A stretch of 64,000 nucleotides of DNA from Bradyrhizobium sp. CCGUVB4N (GCF_024199945.1 NZ_JANADP010000001.1:7378001-7442000); one strand, 5' to 3'. Shown: positions 33,853-43,106, numbered from the stretch's first letter. The notes: a model not told the origin generated them from the sequence alone. Made by a program: numbers and translations.

Positions 33853-34697
33853 GCCGCGCTCTCCTGCTCCGCCGCCCCGGACAGGCCGTGGCCGAGATAG
33901 GCCTCGATCACCTTGGGATCGTTGCGCACCTCTTCGCCCGGCCCTTCCGCGATCTTTTGGCCCTCGTCCATGACGATGACGCGATCCGAGAGCCGCATCA
34001 CCATCTCCAGCTTGTGCTCGATCAGGAGGATGGTCAGCCCCTCCGCCTTCAGTTCGGCGACGAGCGCCTGCATCTCCGCGGTCTCGCTCGGATTCATGCC
34101 GGCGGTCGGCTCGTCGAGCAGCAGCAGGCGCGGCTTCAACGCGAGCGCGCGGGCGATCTCGACGCGGCGGCGGTTGGCGTAGGAGAGGCTGTAGGCGGGC
34201 TGATCGATCCGCGGCAGCAGCCGCTCGCCGAAGCGGGCGAGAATGGCCTTCACCTCCTCGCGCAGCTTCTCTTCCTCGGCCTTGACGCTTGAGGGGCGCA
34301 ACAGCGCGAGCCCCAATTCAAGCAGCGGACCGATCACGGGCACTGCCGGCTTCACCGCGCGAAGCCGCGTGTGCGCGCCGATCAGCACGTTGTCCATGAC
34401 GCTGAGATTGCCGAAGACGCGGCCGAGCTGGAACGTCCGCGCGATGCCGCGGCCAGCCAGCCGTTCCGGCGAAAGGCCCGTGATGTCCTGTCCCTCGAAA
34501 CGAACCTCGCCCGCATCCGGCCGGTCGAGCCCGGTGACGAGATTGAACAGCGTGGTCTTGCCGGCACCGTTCGGGCCGATGATGCTGACCAGCCCACCCT
34601 TGGCGAGATCGAGATCCATACCGTCGACGGCCGTCAGGCCGCCGAAGCGGCGGGTCAGCCCGCGCAGGGACAACAGCGGTGCATTTGCCTCCGCCAT
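33849..34697 (-). CDS. livG: Branched-chain-type ABC transporter ATPase LivG
   Basis: First ATP-binding subunit, 282 aa from ATG 34697, which overlaps the permease stop. Walker A is IIGPNGAGKTTLFN. The signature motif reads SLSYANRRRVEIARAL, the LivG variant of LSGGQ. Walker B is RLLLLDEPTAGMNP. The frame is open far upstream, but that part lies antiphase to the permease gene and is rejected. Confidence 0.93.
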   Translation of the reverse strand: MAEANAPLLSLRGLTRRFGGLTAVDGMDLDLAKGGLVSIIGPNGAGKTTLFNLVTGLDRPDAGEVRFEGQDITGLSPERLAGRGIARTFQLGRVFGNLSVMDNVLIGAHTRLRAVKPAVPVIGPLLELGLALLRPSSVKAEEEKLREEVKAILARFGERLLPRIDQPAYSLSYANRRRVEIARALALKPRLLLLDEPTAGMNPSETAEMQALVAELKAEGLTILLIEHKLEMVMRLSDRVIVMDEGQKIAEGPGEEVRNDPKVIEAYLGHGLSGAAEQESAA

Positions 34698-36520
34698 CAG
34701 ATCGTCCCCAGCAGGCCCTGCGGCCTGAATCGCACGAGCAACAGGAGAACGATACCGTAGATTAGGATGCGGTACTCCGCCGCGATCCGGAACACTTCCG
34801 GCAGGCCGACCAGCGCGACCGCACCAACGATGGCGCCGACGACATTGCCGAGGCCGCCGAGGATCACGACGGTCAGCGCGAGAATGGATTGCTGCGTGTT
34901 GAAGGTCTCGTGGTTGATATAGGAGTAGAGATGCGCGGCAATGCCGCCGCTGACGCCGGCTGCGAACCCGCCGAAGATGAAGGCGAGCGACTTGTAGCGG
35001 TTCAGGCTGAGGCCATAGGCACGCGCGGCGATGTCGTCGTCGCGGATGGCGCGGAAGCTGCGGCCGAGATGCGACGAGAGCAGGCGCGCCTGGAGCAGCG
35101 CCAGCACGACCATCACGGCAAAGCTGAACCAGTAGATCGACGTGGGGCTGATCAGGTCGTAGCCGAACAGCGACAGCGGCGGGATGCCGGCGATGCCGAT
35201 CGGACCGCGGGTGACGCTTTCCCAGTTCAGGATCACCAGCGACACGATCTCGCCGATGGCCAGTGTCGCGATCGAGACGTAGTGGCCGCGCAGCCGGAAC
35301 GACGGCGAGATCAGGATCGTGCCGAGCGCGGCGCTCATCAGGCCGCCGGCGATGATGGCGAGAGCGACAGGCACGTTCAAAGCCAGCGACAGCAGCGCGG
35401 ACGTGTAGGCGCCGATCGCGAGCAGCGCGGCGTGCCCGAGCGAGACCTGGCCGATCGTGCCCGCGACGAGCGTCAGGCTGAGCGCGAGCATGCCGAGCAG
35501 CCAGGCATTGATCAGGGTCTGGAGCACGTAGAAGGACACCGGAAGCAGCGGCAGGATCGCGCACGCAGCGACCGCGAGAGCCAAGGCCCAGCGCGGAATG
35601 CGCACCGGCCGGCTCGGCGCGATGAAGGTGCCGGTGAGCGGCTCCGGCGGCGCCTGCCGGGCGCTGGCGAACAGGCCGTTCGGTCGCAGCACCAGCACCA
35701 CGACCAGCAGCAGGAAGGCGAACAGGTTGCGATAGCTGGTGCCGAACACGGCGACGCCGTAGCTCTCGACGAGGCCCAGCAACAGGCTGCCGACCACGGC
35801 GCCGGGCACGTTGCCGGCACCGCCGACCACTTCGGCGACAACGCCCTTGAGCGTCGCCTGCAGGCTCATCGCGGTGTCGATCTGGTTGTAGTACATGCCG
35901 ACCAGCAGGCCGGAGACGCCGCCAAGCGCAGCCGCAATGCCGAACACCGCCTGATTGACGCGGTTGACGTCGACGCCCATCTGCATCGCGGCGTCGCGGT
36001 CCTGCGAGGCCGCGCGCACCGCCCAGCCGAGCTTGCTGTAGCGCAGGAACACGAACAGCAAGAGCGCGCTGGAAATGCCGACACCGGCGATGAGCAGATC
36101 CAGCGGCCCGATCGTGCCGCCGCCGACCTGGAAACGCACGTCCGGCAACTGGCTCGGCAGCGCGCGCGGATTGGGCGAGAAGGTCAGCATCACCAGCTGG
36201 TCGAGCACGAAGCTGATGCCGATGGTCGCGAGCAGCGGTGCAATGCGCACCGAGTTCTGCAGCGGCCGCAGGCCGAACCGCTCGATGATTAGCCCGACCA
36301 GCGCCGCCACCACCGCAACGAAGATGATGGTGAGCGGCAACGGCGTGTGCAGCTGCACCACCGCGACCCAGCCGATATAGGCGCCGACGAGGTAGATCGA
36401 CCCCTGTGCGAAGTTGATCAGCCGGCTGACGCCGAAGATCAGCGCGAGCCCGACCGCAACGAGGGCGTAGACATTGCCGACGATCAGCCCGTTGATGGTG
36501 TAGTCGAGCCAGGAAGACAC
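34697..36520 (-). CDS. Fused LivH-LivM branched-chain-type ABC permease
   Basis: 607-aa membrane protein in which LivH and LivM, normally separate, are one chain. Residues 1-290 are LivH-like (GLALIFGVSRLINFAQGSIY near residue 25). Residues about 310-607 are LivM-like (QVSLGHAALLAIGAYTSALL, ATLAIGEIVSLVILNWESVT, RSFRAIRDDDIAARAYGLSL). An Ala-rich arginine-containing linker joins them. No stop codon or frameshift separates the halves. Substrate is not determined by sequence. Confidence 0.92.
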   Translation of the reverse strand: MSSWLDYTINGLIVGNVYALVAVGLALIFGVSRLINFAQGSIYLVGAYIGWVAVVQLHTPLPLTIIFVAVVAALVGLIIERFGLRPLQNSVRIAPLLATIGISFVLDQLVMLTFSPNPRALPSQLPDVRFQVGGGTIGPLDLLIAGVGISSALLLFVFLRYSKLGWAVRAASQDRDAAMQMGVDVNRVNQAVFGIAAALGGVSGLLVGMYYNQIDTAMSLQATLKGVVAEVVGGAGNVPGAVVGSLLLGLVESYGVAVFGTSYRNLFAFLLLVVVLVLRPNGLFASARQAPPEPLTGTFIAPSRPVRIPRWALALAVAACAILPLLPVSFYVLQTLINAWLLGMLALSLTLVAGTIGQVSLGHAALLAIGAYTSALLSLALNVPVALAIIAGGLMSAALGTILISPSFRLRGHYVSIATLAIGEIVSLVILNWESVTRGPIGIAGIPPLSLFGYDLISPTSIYWFSFAVMVVLALLQARLLSSHLGRSFRAIRDDDIAARAYGLSLNRYKSLAFIFGGFAAGVSGGIAAHLYSYINHETFNTQQSILALTVVILGGLGNVVGAIVGAVALVGLPEVFRIAAEYRILIYGIVLLLLVRFRPQGLLGTI

Positions 36521-36573
36521 GCGATAGTCCCAATCAGAGAAAAGCGGCCGGAGCCCCCGCTCCGGCCATCATG

Positions 36574-37731
36574 TCAGGTCGGCTTGCCGTCCCAAAGCGA
36601 GAACTGGCCCTTGCGCACGACGAGCTCGGCATTCATCGCGCCCTTGACCCGGCGGGTCGCGACGTCGAACGTCGCCGTGCCGAAGATGACGCTCGGGACG
36701 TCCTTGACCTTGGCGAAGGCATCGCGGATCGCCTTGCGATCGGGGCCACCGATCTTCACCACGGCGGCCGCCATGTTCATCGCGTCATAGGCGTAGGCGT
36801 TGAAGGCGTCGGGCTCGAGCCCGTTGTACTTCTTCTTGAAGCCGGCGATGAATTTCTGCACCTCGGGACGCGGATCCTCCGGGAAGTAGCGCGTGCCGAC
36901 GTGAACGTCCTCGACGGCGTCGCCGCCGAGCTCGAGGAATTTCGGCGAGTAGACCGAGCTCGCGGCGCAGATCACCTGCTTCAGTCCGACCTGCCGCGCC
37001 TGGCGCGCGATCAGCGCGCCGTCGGAATAGTAGGAGATCAGGACCAGCCCGTCCGGATTGGCGTCGCGCACACGGACCAGCGTGGATCGGAAGTCGCGCT
37101 CCTCGGCGATATAGCCTTCGGTGATGGCGATCTCCGCTCCGTATTCCTTGGCGGCGTTGTTGAAGTAGTCGCGGCTGGTGCGTCCCCAATCGGTGTTGAG
37201 GTGCAGCACGGCAAGCTTCTTCAAGCCGAGCTTCTTCACGGCATAAGCTGCCAGCAGCGGCTGTTCGTCGGCCTGGCTCACCGAGGTGCTCCACATGAAG
37301 TCGCCGCCCTTGGTGAAGTCGGGGTGCGAATTGGTGAAGCCGAACTGCACGAGGCCGCCGCGCTGGTAGATCGGCGAGGCCGCCATCGAGGCGGGGCTGG
37401 AGAAATCGCCGAGCTCCAGCACGATCTTGGGATCGGAGACGAACTTCTGGGCGATCGCCACCGACTGGCGCGGATCGCTCTGGCTGTCCTCGAATTGATA
37501 GGCGAGCTTGCGACCATTGATGCCACCGCCGGCCAGGATCTCATCGAGCGCGAGGTCAAAACCCTGCTTCCATTGCGTGCCATATTGCGCGTTCGGCCCC
37601 GTGAGCGGACCGCTGACGCCGAGCAGGATCGGCTCGGCGCCGTCGGCAAAGGCTGCCCGCGAGAGTGACGTTCCCGCAATTGCGGCGGCGAGCGAGCCCT
37701 TCACCAGGGTTCGGCGATTGATGTTGCTCAT
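36574..37731 (-). CDS. ABC transporter substrate-binding protein, Leu/Ile/Val-binding family
   Basis: Periplasmic solute receptor, 385 aa from ATG 37731 (GGAG six bases upstream). The signal has a twin Arg (NINRRTLVKGSLAAAIAGTS), so Tat export is possible. Family motifs: LLGVSGPLTGPNAQYG, QFEDSQSDPRQSVAIAQKFV and GLVQFGFTNSHPDFTKGGDF. It serves the LivHM-G-F transporter downstream. Its neighbours (flavin monooxygenase, AhpD-like proteins) suggest a substrate other than a plain branched-chain amino acid. Confidence 0.9.
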   Translation of the reverse strand: MSNINRRTLVKGSLAAAIAGTSLSRAAFADGAEPILLGVSGPLTGPNAQYGTQWKQGFDLALDEILAGGGINGRKLAYQFEDSQSDPRQSVAIAQKFVSDPKIVLELGDFSSPASMAASPIYQRGGLVQFGFTNSHPDFTKGGDFMWSTSVSQADEQPLLAAYAVKKLGLKKLAVLHLNTDWGRTSRDYFNNAAKEYGAEIAITEGYIAEERDFRSTLVRVRDANPDGLVLISYYSDGALIARQARQVGLKQVICAASSVYSPKFLELGGDAVEDVHVGTRYFPEDPRPEVQKFIAGFKKKYNGLEPDAFNAYAYDAMNMAAAVVKIGGPDRKAIRDAFAKVKDVPSVIFGTATFDVATRRVKGAMNAELVVRKGQFSLWDGKPT

Positions 37732-37793
37732 GCACGGCTCCATCCAGTCAGGTGTTACAAACAAAGTAGCAATTCTTGTGCCGGTGAGATTGG

Positions 37794-38372
37794 CTATTTC
37801 GAGGGTTCACCGAGCGACAGCATCAGCCGGTTTGCCCAGTTGAAGAACGAGGCGCCGTTGATGACGTCGACGATCTCGGCATCGTCGAGGCCCGCACTGC
37901 GCAGCTCCTTGATATTGTCGGGGCCGAACGCGATCGGCGTCGCAGCCAGCGCCACCGAGGCCTTGACCACGGCGTTCCAGCGTTCGCCGAGATCGGCGTT
38001 GACGCCTTCGTCGAGCAGCTTCTGCACGTCCTCGCGGCGCTTGGAATAGGTGCTGGCGAAGCGCGCATGCACCGAGGCGCAATAGATGCAGCCGTTGTAG
38101 CGCGAGGTCGCCGCCGCCGCGAGCTCGCGCTCGGCGCGCGGCAGGCCGTCGGCGACGTTGTAGAAGATGTCCTTGTCGGTCTTGGTGCGGGCTTCCAGCA
38201 CCTCGGGATCGCGCACCAGCAGACGGAAATATTCCGACTTGGCGCGGGCGCGATCGACGAGGCCATTGAAATGCCGCTCGGTCAGCTCGGCCTCGGGCAG
38301 CGGCTCGATCCAGGAGACCCAGCCGAGCTCATCCTGGGTGAAGACGACGGGCGGATTGACGGTGGCGCTCAT
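37794..38372 (-). CDS. Alkylhydroperoxidase-domain protein (Avi_7169-like)
   Basis: AhpD/CMD-fold protein, 192 aa. The active-site motif is YNGCIYCASVHARFA, a CxxC followed by His two residues on, as in AhpD. The N-terminus PPVVFTQDELGWVSWIEPLP matches the family I recall as Avi_7169. Such proteins may reduce peroxides or act on ring-cleavage products. It is 14 bp downstream of its CMD partner and in the same operon as an LLM monooxygenase. Confidence 0.8.
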   Translation of the reverse strand: MSATVNPPVVFTQDELGWVSWIEPLPEAELTERHFNGLVDRARAKSEYFRLLVRDPEVLEARTKTDKDIFYNVADGLPRAERELAAAATSRYNGCIYCASVHARFASTYSKRREDVQKLLDEGVNADLGERWNAVVKASVALAATPIAFGPDNIKELRSAGLDDAEIVDVINGASFFNWANRLMLSLGEPSK

Positions 38373-38386
38373 GATGCGGCCTCCTC

Positions 38387-38989
38387 TTATGCGTTCGCTG
38401 CGGCGAGCGTGCGCAAGCCGCTGACGACCCGCACCTGGAACGACAGGAATGCGACAAGTTGAGAGAACGTGACGATGCCGGTGTTCGACCAGCCGGCGGC
38501 CAACAGCGCCTTCATGTCGGCGGATGCCGCATCGCGCGGCCGGAACACCAGCAAATGTGCATGCTCGAGGGCCGCGACGAGCCGGGCGCCGAGAACGGAC
38601 TTGCTCGCCGTGCTGACGCGATAAATCAGGCCGGCCGTGTTCTCGACCGACAGCGGACCGGCAGGAAACGAGCCATACGGCCCCGAGGTCCTGCCGCGCG
38701 CAATCTCGGCGTCGATCGCTTCAAGCAGCGCCGCGCCACCCGCACTCGCCGCGAGCTTGTCGCGATAGAAGGTCGCGACGGGGGATTCGCCGTCGAGCCC
38801 GGTCACGAAGGCCGCGACCGCGGCGCGCTCGACAAGCGAGAAATCGCTCGCATCGATCGGCTCGAACAAGGAGAGATAGCTCTTTTGCGCGTTGTCACGC
38901 GCCTGCAGGCGTCGTGCGCGGATGGCATCCAGCGCCGATCCCGGCTTGATCCCGGCGAGCGTGTCGATGACGTCAGGCGTACTCATCAT
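38387..38989 (-). CDS. CMD-domain protein (Avi_7170-like)
   Basis: 200 aa, related to carboxymuconolactone decarboxylase-like proteins but without a CxxC. It contains DVIDTLAGIKPGSALDAIRA, RRLQARDNAQKSYLSLFEPI and WSNTGIVTFSQLVAFLSFQV. The last is the usual helix of this family. It always appears next to the AhpD-like protein and the LLM enzyme in the gene sets I recall. Role unknown; it may form a heteromer with the neighbouring AhpD-like protein. Confidence 0.75.
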   Translation of the reverse strand: MMSTPDVIDTLAGIKPGSALDAIRARRLQARDNAQKSYLSLFEPIDASDFSLVERAAVAAFVTGLDGESPVATFYRDKLAASAGGAALLEAIDAEIARGRTSGPYGSFPAGPLSVENTAGLIYRVSTASKSVLGARLVAALEHAHLLVFRPRDAASADMKALLAAGWSNTGIVTFSQLVAFLSFQVRVVSGLRTLAAANA

Positions 38990-39018
38990 AAGGCCTCGTA
39001 CAATCCAAAAAATCCCGG

Positions 39019-40053
39019 CTAGCCTGCCAGGGCGACTTCGGGCGCCGTCCGGATCCAGCCCAGCGCCGGCGCGACCTTGTCGGCCACGAGTTCGATCGAG
39101 CGCAGGACGTAGGGATGCGGCGCATCGACCGAGTGAACCTGGAACACCAGATCGGTCACCCGCTCCAGCGTCGCGTCCGTGCGCAGCGAGGCAATGACCT
39201 CGTCGGCGCCGCCGACATGGGTATCAAACGCCGTGATCATCTCCTCCAGCGTCTCGCCCGGAGGAAGGTGACCGCCTTTCATGAACTGCGGAAGCGCGCG
39301 GCGCAGGCCGATATCGGCGAGCCTCAAAGCCTCGCGATGATCGTCGGCAACGAACACGCTGCGCGACGCCATGATGCGCGGCTCGGCACCCGGCGGCAGC
39401 GCCGCAAGATAGGCATCGATGATCGGGTTCTGGATCTCGGCAAGCGTCGCCTTCGGTGCGTCCTTGGCCCGCGGCTGGGTGCGCGAGAGCAGCAGGCCGT
39501 CGCCGGCCTTGCCGGCGCGCGCGCCGCCCGCCACCGAGAATGTCGCCTGCCAGATGCGCTTGTCCAATTGCGGCCGCTGCGGATAGAGCGTATCGCCGCC
39601 GTCGAGCTGCTTGCCGGTCAGCGCCTTGCGGACCACCTCGAGATTGCGCGCGAAAATCTCGTTGCGCTGGGTGCCGTCGAGGCCAAAGGCGGCAAACGCG
39701 GACGGGTTGCCACCGGTGCCGACACCGAGCTCGAACCGGCCGTTGCAGAGCAGATCGAGCACCGCGGCGTCCTCCGCCACCCGCACCGCGCTCTCCAGCG
39801 GCAAGGTGACGATGCCGGTACCAAGGCGAATGCGCGAGGTCTGGGCCGCGACATAGCCGAGGAAGGTGAAGGGCGACGGCAGCCCGCCCTCGCGCTCGTG
39901 AAAATGGTGCTGCGCGATCCACGCGGAATCGAGACCGGCCTTCTCGGCCCGGACGATCTGCTCGGCGGCGAAGCGATATCGCTCCGCCGGCGGCGCCTCG
40001 TCGAGCAGCCGCGTGAAGAAGCCCAGGCGTTTCAGGTTTGCAAAGCGTTTCAT
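39019..40053 (-). CDS. LLM-class flavin monooxygenase (KPN_01858-like)
   Basis: Luciferase-like, FMN-dependent monooxygenase, 344 aa from ATG 40053. TIM-barrel motifs: EKAGLDSAWIAQHHFHEREG, SRIRLGTGIVTLPLES and NGRFELGVGTGGNPSAFAAF. The family named after KPN_01858 occurs with the two AhpD/CMD proteins and with amino-acid-type ABC transporters (from memory). The substrate is not known. It is probably first or second gene of an operon that runs to 33112. Confidence 0.8.
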   Translation of the reverse strand: MKRFANLKRLGFFTRLLDEAPPAERYRFAAEQIVRAEKAGLDSAWIAQHHFHEREGGLPSPFTFLGYVAAQTSRIRLGTGIVTLPLESAVRVAEDAAVLDLLCNGRFELGVGTGGNPSAFAAFGLDGTQRNEIFARNLEVVRKALTGKQLDGGDTLYPQRPQLDKRIWQATFSVAGGARAGKAGDGLLLSRTQPRAKDAPKATLAEIQNPIIDAYLAALPPGAEPRIMASRSVFVADDHREALRLADIGLRRALPQFMKGGHLPPGETLEEMITAFDTHVGGADEVIASLRTDATLERVTDLVFQVHSVDAPHPYVLRSIELVADKVAPALGWIRTAPEVALAG

Positions 40054-40184
40054 ACGACCCCTGTCGGGCGAGGATGGCCACGACCCCGATGATGTCGGTT
40101 GCCGCGGCCCGAGACAAGCGGGCAATGCGCAAGGCTGCCCGCCGGGATCGGCCCCCTAAGCTGGAGCCCGGCCAGGCAGATTGC

Positions 40185-40967
40185 CTACCAGCTCGGCAAC
40201 ACCGCGCCCTTAAACTTGGTGAGGATGAACTCCTTCACCTCCGCCGTGTGGTAGCTGTCGACCAGGATCTTGACCCAGGGCTTGTCCTTGTCGGCGGTGC
40301 GCACCGCGATCAGGTTGACATAGGGGCCCTTCGGGTCCTCGCGCAGGATCGGATCCTTGACCGGATCGAGGCCCGCCTGGGTTGCATAATTGGTATTGAT
40401 CGCGGCTGCATCGACGTCGTCGAGCGCGCGCGGCGCCTGCGCCGCATCAACCTCGATGAATTTCAGCTTCTTGGGATTCTCGGTGACATCAAGCACGGTC
40501 GGCTTGAAACCTGTACCGTCCTTCAGCTTGATCACGCCCTTGTCGCGCAAGAGCAGCAGCACGCGGCCGCCATTGGTCGGATCGTTCGGAATCGAGATCT
40601 TGCCGCCGTCGGGGATGTCTGCCCAGCTCTTGTGCTTCTTTGAATAGACACCGATCGGGAAATTCACGGTGAGCGCAACCGACTCGATCTTGTAGCCGCG
40701 GTCGGCCTTCTGGTTGTCCAGATAAGGCTGGTTCTGGAACGAATTGGCCTGGATATCGCCGGCATCGAGCGCCGCGTTCGGCACCACATAGTCGGAGAAC
40801 TCGATGAGCTGGATGTCGAGCCCCTGCTTGGCGGCAACCGGCTTCACCGCCTCGAAGATCTGCGCGTGCGGGCCCGGCGTCACGCCGATCTTGATGGTCT
40901 CGGCGCCGGCTGCAGCCGACCATACGGCGAGCACGGTTGCGAGGATCAGGGCGGGACGAAACGACAT
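40185..40967 (-). CDS. MetQ/NlpA-family ABC substrate-binding protein
   Basis: Solute receptor of the NlpA/MetQ type, 260 aa from ATG 40967 (GGAG six bases upstream), with signal peptide ALILATVLAVWSAAAGA and no lipobox Cys. Signatures: KIGVTPGPHAQIFEAVKPVA, IEFSDYVVPNAALDAGDIQA and NSFQNQPYLDNQKADRGYKI. No MetN or MetI gene is beside it, so it either uses a transporter elsewhere or supplies the Liv-type transporter below it. It lies 131 bp upstream of the LLM gene. Confidence 0.88.
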   Translation of the reverse strand: MSFRPALILATVLAVWSAAAGAETIKIGVTPGPHAQIFEAVKPVAAKQGLDIQLIEFSDYVVPNAALDAGDIQANSFQNQPYLDNQKADRGYKIESVALTVNFPIGVYSKKHKSWADIPDGGKISIPNDPTNGGRVLLLLRDKGVIKLKDGTGFKPTVLDVTENPKKLKFIEVDAAQAPRALDDVDAAAINTNYATQAGLDPVKDPILREDPKGPYVNLIAVRTADKDKPWVKILVDSYHTAEVKEFILTKFKGAVLPSW

Positions 40968-41049
40968 CTTGGTCTCCATGACTCGGCGGCAATGATTGGA
41001 ACCGTATTCGCTTCTCCGCCAGGCGAAATCAATGAAATGGAAATCCATA

Positions 41050-41093
41050 TTTGCCGCCTGCGGCGGGCAACGCTTCTCCATTTCGGCGGCAAA
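41050..41093. repeat. 9-bp inverted repeat in the metQ-like leader
   Basis: TTTGCCGCC and GGCGGCAAA separated by 26 bp, 83-126 bp upstream of the MetQ-like start. Perhaps an attenuator or operator. I do not recognise a known SAM riboswitch in the 40968-41191 gap. Confidence 0.35.
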
Positions 41094-41191
41094 GGAGAAA
41101 CGAACGGCCGCGTCGACAAGCGTGAGGTGTATCACGGCAAGCCCGCGCCGAGAACGCGAGAATGGCGGTCCGATAGCCAAGGAGATCCGCC

Positions 41192-41578
41192 ATGAGCGCC
41201 CTCGCCGTCCCGAAATTCGCCGCGCTGAATCGGTTCGAAGGTTTTTGGCTCTACGCAGTCTGCCAGGGACTTCCGACCTATGCCGGCGTGGCGCTGACGG
41301 TGAAGCTGATGGGCGTTTCGGAGATCGTCGGCGAGCGCTATGGCGCGGCGATCTTCGTCGTGATCGCCTCCACCATCCACGGCTTCGTGACGCCCTGGCT
41401 CGGGCCGAAGTTCCCGCGCTTCTTCAAGCACACCAGTGAGCCGGTGTTCCTCAACGCCCATCTGAGCTTCGCCGAGAAGGTATCGAGCTGGCTGGGGCAA
41501 CCGAAAACCGCGGTGCAGCTCCTCACCAACGTGCTGCTGCTGTCGGTGATGGCGGTCGGCGTGACCAGCATTCGGTAA
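41192..41578 (+). CDS. Small predicted membrane protein, function unknown
   Basis: 128 aa, ATG at 41192 with AGGAGATCCGCC directly upstream. Hydrophobic stretches lie at about 18-40 (FWLYAVCQGLPTYAGVALTV), 50-65 (GAAIFVVIASTIHGFV) and 107-125 (LLTNVLLLSVMAVGV). I do not recognise the family. It ends one base before the end of the MATE gene on the other strand. Confidence 0.6.
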   Translation: MSALAVPKFAALNRFEGFWLYAVCQGLPTYAGVALTVKLMGVSEIVGERYGAAIFVVIASTIHGFVTPWLGPKFPRFFKHTSEPVFLNAHLSFAEKVSSWLGQPKTAVQLLTNVLLLSVMAVGVTSIR

Positions 41579-43018
41579 TCAGTGTGGCGCGGCGCGCCAG
41601 GTCGATGGCGACAGCATGATCAGAACGCAGATGACGGCATAGGCAGCGAGCGATACCGTCACCATGGCGGCAAGCCCGGTCATTCCCGCGCCGAAATACG
41701 CCACCGCGGTCCAGCCGCCGCCGGCCGCGATCAGGATGCGCGCGACCGCGGACAGCAGAGGACCCATCGCCCGGCCCGTGCCTTGCGCGGCGAACGACGT
41801 GACGAAGCCGAAGCCCAGCGCGGCATAGGCCGGCGCCACGATGCGCAAATAGGTCATGCCCTCGCTCACCACGTCCGCGTCGTGGCTGAAAAGATGCAGC
41901 CAGGCCGTCGGAAAGATCGCGACCAGCAGGCCGATCGAGCCGGTCATGATCAGGCCCGCGGCGCCACTGACCCAGCCGATCCTTTGCGCCCGCGCGGTCT
42001 GGCCCGCGCCCATGTTGACGCCGACCATGGTCAGCGTCGCCGTGCTGATGCCGAACAGCAGCGGGATCATGATGTAGTCGAGCCGCGAGGCGATACCGTA
42101 TCCGGCGAGCGCGGACGTGCCGAACAGGCCGACCGCACCGGTGACGAGGATGACGGTGAGGTTGGTCAGCACGGCGTTGAACGCGGTGGGGATGCCGACC
42201 TTCAGCATGTCGCCGAAGATCCTTGCGCGCAGCGGCGTGATGTGCAGCCGTAGGCCTGATGCGCCCGAGGACATGTAGCGCAGCAGGAACAGCATGGCCG
42301 CGCCGTAATAGAGGCCGAAGGCAATGCCGGCGCCGCCAATGCCGAGACTTGGGACGGGTCCGAAGCCGAAGATCAGCAGCGGCGACACCGGGATCGTCAC
42401 GATCGCGCCAATCAGCGTCACCAGCGCCGGTACCTTGACGTTACCCGAGCCGCGCAGCGCGGCCGCCTGAAGGTTGACGATCCAGACCGGAATTGCGCCT
42501 GCAAACAGATAGCTCGAATAGGTGATGGCGGCGTCGAGTGCGCTGTCGCGGCCGCCGAGCGCGCGGAACAGCGCCGGACCACCGAGGCGCACCCCCAACG
42601 TGAACAGCGCGCCCGCGATGATCGCCAGCACGATGGCGTGGAACAGCGCCGCATCCGCATCGTCGCGGCGGCCGGCGCCGACGGCACGCGCCACCGACGA
42701 CGCGACGCCGGATCCGAACCCGCCATTCGACATCATGGTCATCAGCATGAAGATCGGAAACACTAGCGCAGCACCGGCCAGTGCATCGGTGCCGAGATAG
42801 CCGACATAATAGGCCTCCGCGATGTTGACCGCGGTTTGCGCCACCAGCACGGTCACGGTCGGCAACGCGAGCTTGAGCAGGGTCGGCAGGATCGGTGCCG
42901 TCAGAAGCGCGGCGCGCCGCTGATCGGCCGGGGTCGGCACGCTGCGAGGCGCGGCCGCGCTGCGCGCCGGGGGCTCGATCGCGGACAAGGGCGGTGCGGC
43001 GACGTCCTCGACTGACAT
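41579..43018 (-). CDS. MATE-family multidrug efflux transporter
   Basis: Cation-coupled exporter, 479 aa from ATG 43018, chosen because an ATG at 43066 lies inside the operator. Twelve predicted membrane segments in two halves; typical phrases are LALPTVTVLVAQTAVNIAEA, VASSVARAVGAGRRDDADAA and TMVGVNMGAGQTARAQRIGW. It has AGGA eight bases upstream. It is transcribed divergently from a TetR-type gene, with a 41-bp palindrome between. Confidence 0.92.
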   Translation of the reverse strand: MSVEDVAAPPLSAIEPPARSAAAPRSVPTPADQRRAALLTAPILPTLLKLALPTVTVLVAQTAVNIAEAYYVGYLGTDALAGAALVFPIFMLMTMMSNGGFGSGVASSVARAVGAGRRDDADAALFHAIVLAIIAGALFTLGVRLGGPALFRALGGRDSALDAAITYSSYLFAGAIPVWIVNLQAAALRGSGNVKVPALVTLIGAIVTIPVSPLLIFGFGPVPSLGIGGAGIAFGLYYGAAMLFLLRYMSSGASGLRLHITPLRARIFGDMLKVGIPTAFNAVLTNLTVILVTGAVGLFGTSALAGYGIASRLDYIMIPLLFGISTATLTMVGVNMGAGQTARAQRIGWVSGAAGLIMTGSIGLLVAIFPTAWLHLFSHDADVVSEGMTYLRIVAPAYAALGFGFVTSFAAQGTGRAMGPLLSAVARILIAAGGGWTAVAYFGAGMTGLAAMVTVSLAAYAVICVLIMLSPSTWRAAPH

Positions 43019-43065
43019 TCCTGAAGTCCTGTTATTTTTCGCGGCTGCAGCCGGTGCGCGAGCCA

Positions 43066-43106
43066 TTGCATTACGATCATAATGCTTTATTATGACCGTA
43101 ATGCAA
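43066..43106. promoter_or_regulatory. TetR-type operator between MATE exporter and regulator
   Basis: Two 18-bp arms, TTGCATTACGATCATAAT and ATTATGACCGTAATGCAA, with a 5-base centre and one mismatch between arms. Size and position fit a TetR operator controlling both genes. Confidence 0.8.

Noticed and set aside
34889..36292. 467-codon plus-strand frame over the LivHM permease
   Set aside because: Arg/Asp/Gln/His-rich antisense of a membrane protein; no ribosome site and no recognisable domain.
40968..41191. SAM riboswitch upstream of the MetQ-like gene
   Set aside because: No SAM-I or SAM-II consensus that I can align; only a simple inverted repeat is visible.
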